NCBI GenBank assembly: GCA_002327865.1
Contig: DCUQ01000026.1
Span: 6,288-18,390, forward strand
From: Syntrophaceae bacterium UBA2210
Lineage (GTDB): Bacteria > Desulfobacterota > Syntrophia > Syntrophales > UBA2210
Reading direction: 5' to 3'
Length of the DNA stretch: 12,103 nucleotides
In this document: positions 8,420-12,103 of the stretch, in pieces
Numbering within the stretch: position 1 is the first letter of the stretch
Layout: each line of letters starts with the position of its first letter
The notes under the pieces: model-generated
What the model was told of the DNA's origin: nothing
The model's input: the letters and a program-made list of their open reading frames with translations, nothing else
Database searches by the model: none
Program-made: the position numbers and the translations under genes

Positions 8420-9793
8420 ATGATGGTCCGGTTCATAATGAAAAAGTCGCCGATAAAAGATACTTTGTCCCTCCTGCCACGCTTTATCGACTTTATTGCA
8501 GGAGATATCTGGAGAATTCGCCTGGAGAATCTTCCACGCAAAAAATCCTTTTTCATTAAACAACTACGAATCTTTCTTCTCTCAGCACGCGGATTCGATG
8601 AAGATAAATGCCTGCTCAGGGCATCGGCTCTTACTTTTTATTCACTGATCTCCATCGTTCCCGTGGCGGCCATGGCCTTCGGAATCGCCAAGGGTTTCGG
8701 TTTTGAAATACTTCTCGAAGAACAACTTCTGAAACAATTCTCCGGGCAGGAAGCAGTAATAAACAGGGTAATCGACTTTGCCCATTCGCTGCTCGCGAAT
8801 ACAAGAGGAGGTCTTCTCGCCGGCGTAGGTATCCTGGTACTCTTCTGGGCGGTAATAAAGGTCCTTGGTAATATCGAACACTCGTTTAATGATATCTGGG
8901 GGATAAAAGAAGGGAGAAAACTGGGGAGGAAATTCAGCGATTATCTTTCTGTAATGCTCCTGTGTCCGGTGCTCATGATATTGGCAAGCAGCGTAACGGT
9001 ATTTATAACCGCCCAGATTACGCTTATTACGGAAAAGGTGGCCCTCCTGGGAATATTCAGTTCGATCATATTTTCCGTTCTGAAATTGCTGCCCTACTGC
9101 CTGATATGGATACTTTTCTCTTTTCTCTATATCTTTATGCCCAATACAAGGATCAATTTTAAATCGGGTATACTGGCGGGAATCATTGCCGGAACAATAT
9201 ACCAGCTGGTTCAGTGGGGATATATCAGCTTTCAGGTCGGCGCGGCGAAGTACAATGCTATCTACGGCAGTTTCGCGGCACTGCCGCTCTTTCTGATATG
9301 GCTGCAGCTGAGCTGGCTGATCGTTCTCTTCGGCGCTGAATTCTCTTTCGCCCATCAGAACGTGGATACCTACGAATTCGAACCCGACTCGCTCCTCATA
9401 AGCGATTCATTCAAGAAACTGCTCTCCCTTCAGACTTGTCATATACTGGTAAAAAATTTCGCGGAGGGGGGAAAACCTTTGACTGCCACAGAGATATCCG
9501 GGCAGCTTGAGATTCCCATCCGCCTTGTCCATCAGATCCTCTACGATCTGGTGGAATGCGGGATCGTTTCCGACACGCAAACCGAAGAGTACAAGGAACT
9601 GGCCTACCAACCCGCCCGCGACATTAACACAATCACGATAGGATTCGTCGTCGAGTCCCTTGAAGATAAGGGAATAGATACGATTCCCGTAGCCCGTAAC
9701 GGTGGATTGACAGTCATCGAGGATACTCTCCGGAACTTCAGGGATGAAATTAAAAAGGCAGGAATTGATAAGCTGCTGAAGGACATAGACTAA
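8420..9793 (+). CDS. YihY/BrkB-family inner-membrane protein with C-terminal winged-helix-like domain
   Basis: A 457-residue member of the YihY/virulence factor BrkB family (once misnamed ribonuclease BN; molecular function unknown, a transport role has been proposed). The family core spans about 45-312: RASALTFYSLISIVPVAAMAFG at 67-88, GILVLFWAVIKVLGNIEHSFNDIWG at 137-161, then about four more hydrophobic helices, GIIAGTIYQLVQWGYISFQVG, and YGSFAALPLFLIWLQLSWLIVLFGAEFS. Residues about 325-457 are a soluble tail, predicted cytoplasmic; LTATEISGQLEIPIRLVHQILYDL (354-377) looks like a winged-helix segment. ATGs at 8420, 8423 and 8438 compete and none has a good ribosome site; in-frame stops just upstream exclude anything earlier than 8420. 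No strong promoter is visible in the 165-nt gap before it. Family assignment is firm, start uncertain. Confidence 0.93.
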   Translation: MMVRFIMKKSPIKDTLSLLPRFIDFIAGDIWRIRLENLPRKKSFFIKQLRIFLLSARGFDEDKCLLRASALTFYSLISIVPVAAMAFGIAKGFGFEILLEEQLLKQFSGQEAVINRVIDFAHSLLANTRGGLLAGVGILVLFWAVIKVLGNIEHSFNDIWGIKEGRKLGRKFSDYLSVMLLCPVLMILASSVTVFITAQITLITEKVALLGIFSSIIFSVLKLLPYCLIWILFSFLYIFMPNTRINFKSGILAGIIAGTIYQLVQWGYISFQVGAAKYNAIYGSFAALPLFLIWLQLSWLIVLFGAEFSFAHQNVDTYEFEPDSLLISDSFKKLLSLQTCHILVKNFAEGGKPLTATEISGQLEIPIRLVHQILYDLVECGIVSDTQTEEYKELAYQPARDINTITIGFVVESLEDKGIDTIPVARNGGLTVIEDTLRNFRDEIKKAGIDKLLKDID

Positions 9794-9823
9794 ACCTAAA
9801 CACTACGCAGTCTCCCTTTATGC

Positions 9824-9852
9824 TTGACATACACATATACCCCTCTTATCAT
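9824..9852 (+). promoter_or_regulatory. Near-consensus sigma70 promoter of the TPR-phosphoesterase pair
   Basis: TTGACA (9824-9829), 17-nt spacer, TATCAT (9847-9852): a perfect -35 and a five-of-six -10. It begins 31 nt after the yihY-like stop codon and precedes the TPR gene by about 40 nt. The -35 context CTTGACATA is identical to that of the promoter at 6276. Confidence 0.75.
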
Positions 9853-9890
9853 TCGTTCAAAAAAGATCTTTTATCAGACAAAACCTTACC

Positions 9891-10412
9891 ATGGTGAACA
9901 ACATGTCTCTAAAATACACCAAACTGCCTTCCATGATCTTTATCATCCTGGTTTTTTTTATTGCGTCCGGCATCGGCACAGCCGCATCGAAGGATATACA
10001 ATACAGTGAAACCTACTATAACGAACTGGGACTTTCCGCTTTCAACAAGGGTTTCTACGATCTTCTGCCCAGAGGAGAGAAAGGGGCGGCGGACCTGTGT
10101 TTCGAGCAGGCTGTCACATTTTTCGAGAAAGCCATCGAAATAGACGGTGATTTTACAGAGGCCCATCGCAACCTTGCAAGGGTCTATTTCATCCGGAAAG
10201 AATATACACTCGCGGTGGAGGAATATAAAAAGGTTATCGCCCTCGATCCGGGAGATCCGGATGCCCGCCTTGCCATAGCGTCCGCGTATGTAAAGCTGGG
10301 CATGAATGACGAAGCCATCGAACAGCTCACGGCGGCAAAAAACCAGAGTGATGACCCGGCCGTTATCGAAAAACTCGACAGGCTGATAGAGGGGATACAT
10401 GACACGAACTAG
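9891..10412 (+). CDS. Exported tetratricopeptide-repeat protein
   Basis: A small protein of 173 residues with an N-terminal signal peptide (hydrophobic about 14-30, likely cleavage near GTAA at 30-33) and two to three TPR units. The clearest are FTEAHRNLARVYFIRKEYTLA...ALDP (about 88-120) and PDARLAIASAYVKLGMNDEAIEQL (about 123-146); a degenerate repeat around 41-86 includes ELGLSAFNKGFYDL and AVTFFEKAIEID. TPRs bind other proteins, so a periplasmic scaffold or partner role is plausible but not shown. ATG 9891 has no ribosome site; ATG 9903 (MSLKYTKLPS) has GGTGA 5 nt upstream and is equally likely. The 3' end overlaps the phosphoesterase start by 14 nt, so the two are probably co-translated and may work together. 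It lacks the CFIS tail. Confidence 0.85.
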   Translation: MVNNMSLKYTKLPSMIFIILVFFIASGIGTAASKDIQYSETYYNELGLSAFNKGFYDLLPRGEKGAADLCFEQAVTFFEKAIEIDGDFTEAHRNLARVYFIRKEYTLAVEEYKKVIALDPGDPDARLAIASAYVKLGMNDEAIEQLTAAKNQSDDPAVIEKLDRLIEGIHDTN

Positions 10413-11751
10413 ATTCATGAAAACCCTTTGCCACAAGGCATCAAGTAAAATAACAACAGTGTCCCTGACGCTTATAACTATTCTTTTTCTTTCGACATTC
10501 CCGGGCTACGTTCTCTGGGCCGGCAATCCGCATTCGGCCTTATACAGCACCGATAACGACAAAGTTTTCTGGTTCATACACATATCCGATACCCATATAG
10601 GGACGAGCGGCAGCGATGATACGGATAATCTGGAGTGGATCGTCAATGAAACGCGCACCGTCATCAACCCTTCATTCATCGTCAATTCGGGTGACCTTAC
10701 GGACTCCACAAACGGCGGTCTTATCCCTGACGGTCCTTATATAGAAGAGTGGAACGAGTACAACGCGATCCTCTCGGCCGCAGGTATCAACGCAGACTTC
10801 TATTATGAAATTCCGGGCAACCATGAACAGTACAACGACCGGTTCTTTGTCTATTACCTGAACAATTCGATCCAGGGAAAGGCAATCGGCCGGACACAGA
10901 TTTCATGGCGCAGGGACTTCGCTTTCGGAAATTATCACTTTATCGGCGCATGCACGGCCGGTAACGACGGAGCCGCGTTCAGCATCCTACCCCCGAATTT
11001 CGGTGATAACGCCGGTCTGGACGAAGATGAACTGGCTTATATCGAGACCGAGCTTGAGAACAACGCGGACGCCGATCTCACGATTATCTTCGGGCACCAT
11101 CCCATCCTTTCGACGGGCAATCCCGAGGAAACATCTTTGACATACGGGGTCGAAGATTTTATCGACCTTATGGAATCGTACGGGGTTTCCATGTACGCCT
11201 TCGGACATACCCACCGGTACGAGGAAAGTTTTCTGTCCGGGGACACCTCGGACGGTATCTTTTACCTGAATGTCGGGGCCCTGGCCAAATCGGATCAGAA
11301 CCAGTACAATGTGACGGCCATCGACTGCAACGGCATCTCGACCGTGGCGGTAGATGTCAAGACCTGGCCGGTGGTACTGATAACGGCTCCGGTGGACAGA
11401 AACCTCGGAACGGATGACAGCCCGTATGCTTACAGTATAGACGATCTGAATCCGAAACCGATCCGGGCTCTCGTGTTCGATGTCAATCCCGTAACACAGG
11501 TGCGCTTCAGGATCGACGAGACAGGCGACTGGCAATCGATGACACAGGTCCCCGGCAATCCTTACCTGTGGGAGGCGCTCCTCGACGATTCCTCAACGCT
11601 GTCGGAGGAAGATCATACACTGGAGGTTCAGGCTACGGGCACATCGACCCGTTCGGATATAATCGTGATCGGCGAACAAGCTTCGAACGGATCATCGGGA
11701 GGATCGGAGGGCGGAGGCGGCGGGTGTTTCATCTCGGCAATCCTGCCTTGA
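10399..11751 (+). CDS. Secreted TMEM62-like calcineurin-type metallophosphoesterase with CFIS tail
   Basis: A 450-residue two-metal phosphoesterase carrying all five classic blocks: ISDTHIG (Asp64, His66), NSGDLTD (Asp99), GNHE (Asn141, His142), FGHHP (His233) and FGHTH (His270, His272). It should therefore be catalytically competent; the substrate is unknown. An N-terminal signal segment (hydrophobic about 20-40) predicts export. After the catalytic domain (about 55-320) comes a beta domain (about 322-425: WPVVLITAPVD, PIRALVFD, RFRIDETGDWQSM, LWEALLD) resembling the Ig-like domain that follows the phosphoesterase in TMEM62-type proteins. The end is a Gly/Ser linker then CFISAILP. The ATG at 10399 has GAGGGG 4 nt upstream inside the TPR gene; the ATG at 10417 is an alternative. 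No confident terminator follows, only a palindrome overlapping the stop codon (11748-11760). Confidence 0.92.
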   Translation: MTRTRFMKTLCHKASSKITTVSLTLITILFLSTFPGYVLWAGNPHSALYSTDNDKVFWFIHISDTHIGTSGSDDTDNLEWIVNETRTVINPSFIVNSGDLTDSTNGGLIPDGPYIEEWNEYNAILSAAGINADFYYEIPGNHEQYNDRFFVYYLNNSIQGKAIGRTQISWRRDFAFGNYHFIGACTAGNDGAAFSILPPNFGDNAGLDEDELAYIETELENNADADLTIIFGHHPILSTGNPEETSLTYGVEDFIDLMESYGVSMYAFGHTHRYEESFLSGDTSDGIFYLNVGALAKSDQNQYNVTAIDCNGISTVAVDVKTWPVVLITAPVDRNLGTDDSPYAYSIDDLNPKPIRALVFDVNPVTQVRFRIDETGDWQSMTQVPGNPYLWEALLDDSSTLSEEDHTLEVQATGTSTRSDIIVIGEQASNGSSGGSEGGGGGCFISAILP

Positions 11752-11792
11752 TTAAATCAACGGATAATTTTTTTCATTGCGGATGATTTCTA

Positions 11793-11821
11793 TTGATCTT
11801 GCAAAAAATGTTTGATATTTT
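11793..11821 (+). promoter_or_regulatory. Candidate promoter of the outer-membrane protein gene
   Basis: TTGATC (11793-11798), 17-nt spacer, TATTTT (11816-11821): four of six matches in each hexamer at ideal spacing. Predicted leader about 80 nt. Confidence 0.45.
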
Positions 11822-11824
11822 TCG

Positions 11825-11854
11825 ACCTTAACAAGGATAGAAGGTGTTAAAGGT
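11825..11854 (+). other. 5'-leader hairpin ahead of the outer-membrane protein gene
   Basis: ACCTTAACA (11825-11833) pairs with TGTTAAAGGT (11845-11854) with one bulged A and an 11-nt loop. It would sit at or very near the 5' end of the transcript from the 11793 promoter, the position of stabilising hairpins on abundant envelope mRNAs. Four T residues follow the second arm, so weak termination of upstream transcription is an alternative. Confidence 0.45.
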
Positions 11855-11908
11855 TTTCAGGGTACTCGATTCACATTAACAGGAAAACTCAATTAAGGAG
11901 GAGGTATT

Positions 11909-12103
11909 ATGAAGAAAAGGTTTTTTGTTTGCGTGGCGATGGCCACATTGGCTCTGTTCCTGGTTGCCGGTCCGGCGATGGCGAGTGACAACTACCTGTC
12001 CGGCAAAGCAGGGGTAGGTTATCAGGGAATGGTTTCCGATGGTTATTTTAACGGTATTTCCGTGCGTGGCTGGGTAAATGACAACTTCGGTCTGGAAGGT
12101 TCC
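11909..12103 (+). CDS. Outer-membrane beta-barrel-like protein, 3'-truncated by window edge
   Basis: Only the first 65 residues are in the window. A textbook signal peptide, MKKRFFVCVAMATLALFLVA then GPAMA, is cleaved probably after Ala25. The mature start (GKAGVGYQGMVSDGYF, then ISVRGWVNDNFGLEGS) alternates polar and hydrophobic/aromatic residues and resembles the first strands of small outer-membrane barrels of the OMP_b-brl (PF13505) kind. A very strong ribosome site, AAGGAGG (11895-11901), lies 7 nt before the ATG, suggesting high expression. It has its own candidate promoter and leader hairpin, so it is probably not part of the upstream pair. Export is confident, barrel fold likely; a more specific name needs the missing part. 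Confidence 0.8.
   Translation, partial: MKKRFFVCVAMATLALFLVAGPAMASDNYLSGKAGVGYQGMVSDGYFNGISVRGWVNDNFGLEGS

Noticed and set aside
8311..8436. A minus-strand frame with five Cys (WCSC, QLC, CLEC) in the gap before the YihY-like gene.
   Set aside because: No ribosome site before its ATG, it continues antisense into the YihY-like coding region, and the Cys pattern matches no motif I know. Probably chance.
11748..11760. TTGATTAAATCAA, a palindrome over the phosphoesterase stop codon, considered as a terminator or operator.
   Set aside because: The stem is short and AT-only except one pair, with a 3-nt loop at most, and the T-run begins some bases later. Too weak to call.

Overview
The window looks like chromosome of a Gram-negative, Desulfobacterota-like (former Deltaproteobacteria) bacterium. 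This is inferred from a TIGR00977-type citramalate synthase next to leuA, the short LeuC/LeuD (LeuC2/LeuD2-like) isopropylmalate isomerase, a BrkB/YihY protein with an extra C-terminal domain, an outer-membrane barrel-like protein start, and Gly/Ser-rich C-terminal tails ending in a CFIS box. No marker fixes a genus.

Left half (1-6200): branched-chain amino-acid biosynthesis. A left-truncated leuB reads rightward and its stop codon directly abuts the stop codon of leuD on the other strand. cimA, leuA, leuC and leuD form a leftward operon (order of transcription cimA > leuA > leuC > leuD). CimA makes citramalate from pyruvate and acetyl-CoA. LeuA makes 2-isopropylmalate. LeuC+LeuD isomerise both products, and LeuB oxidises both, so the cluster feeds isoleucine and leucine together. 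Upstream of cimA is what reads as a complete ribosome-mediated attenuator: a promoter, a 24-residue leader peptide with eight Ile and three Leu, a pause stem over the Ile codons, a 14-bp antiterminator and an intrinsic terminator.

Middle (6200-6530): a divergent intergenic region with a near-consensus rightward promoter and a hairpin just before the next ribosome binding site. Apart from the leader peptide, the 5967-6529 gap contains no gene I can support.

Right half (6530-12103): all genes read rightward. They are a secreted protein with seven beta-propeller-like repeats, a YihY/BrkB membrane protein, a secreted TPR protein translationally coupled to a secreted TMEM62-like metallophosphoesterase, and the beginning of a signal-peptide-bearing outer-membrane barrel-like protein. 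The propeller protein and the phosphoesterase have unrelated folds but end in nearly the same tail, a flexible Gly/Ser/Asp linker then CFISA and 3-4 final residues. This suggests a shared surface-sorting or anchoring signal. No mobile elements, CRISPR arrays, tRNAs or rRNAs were seen.
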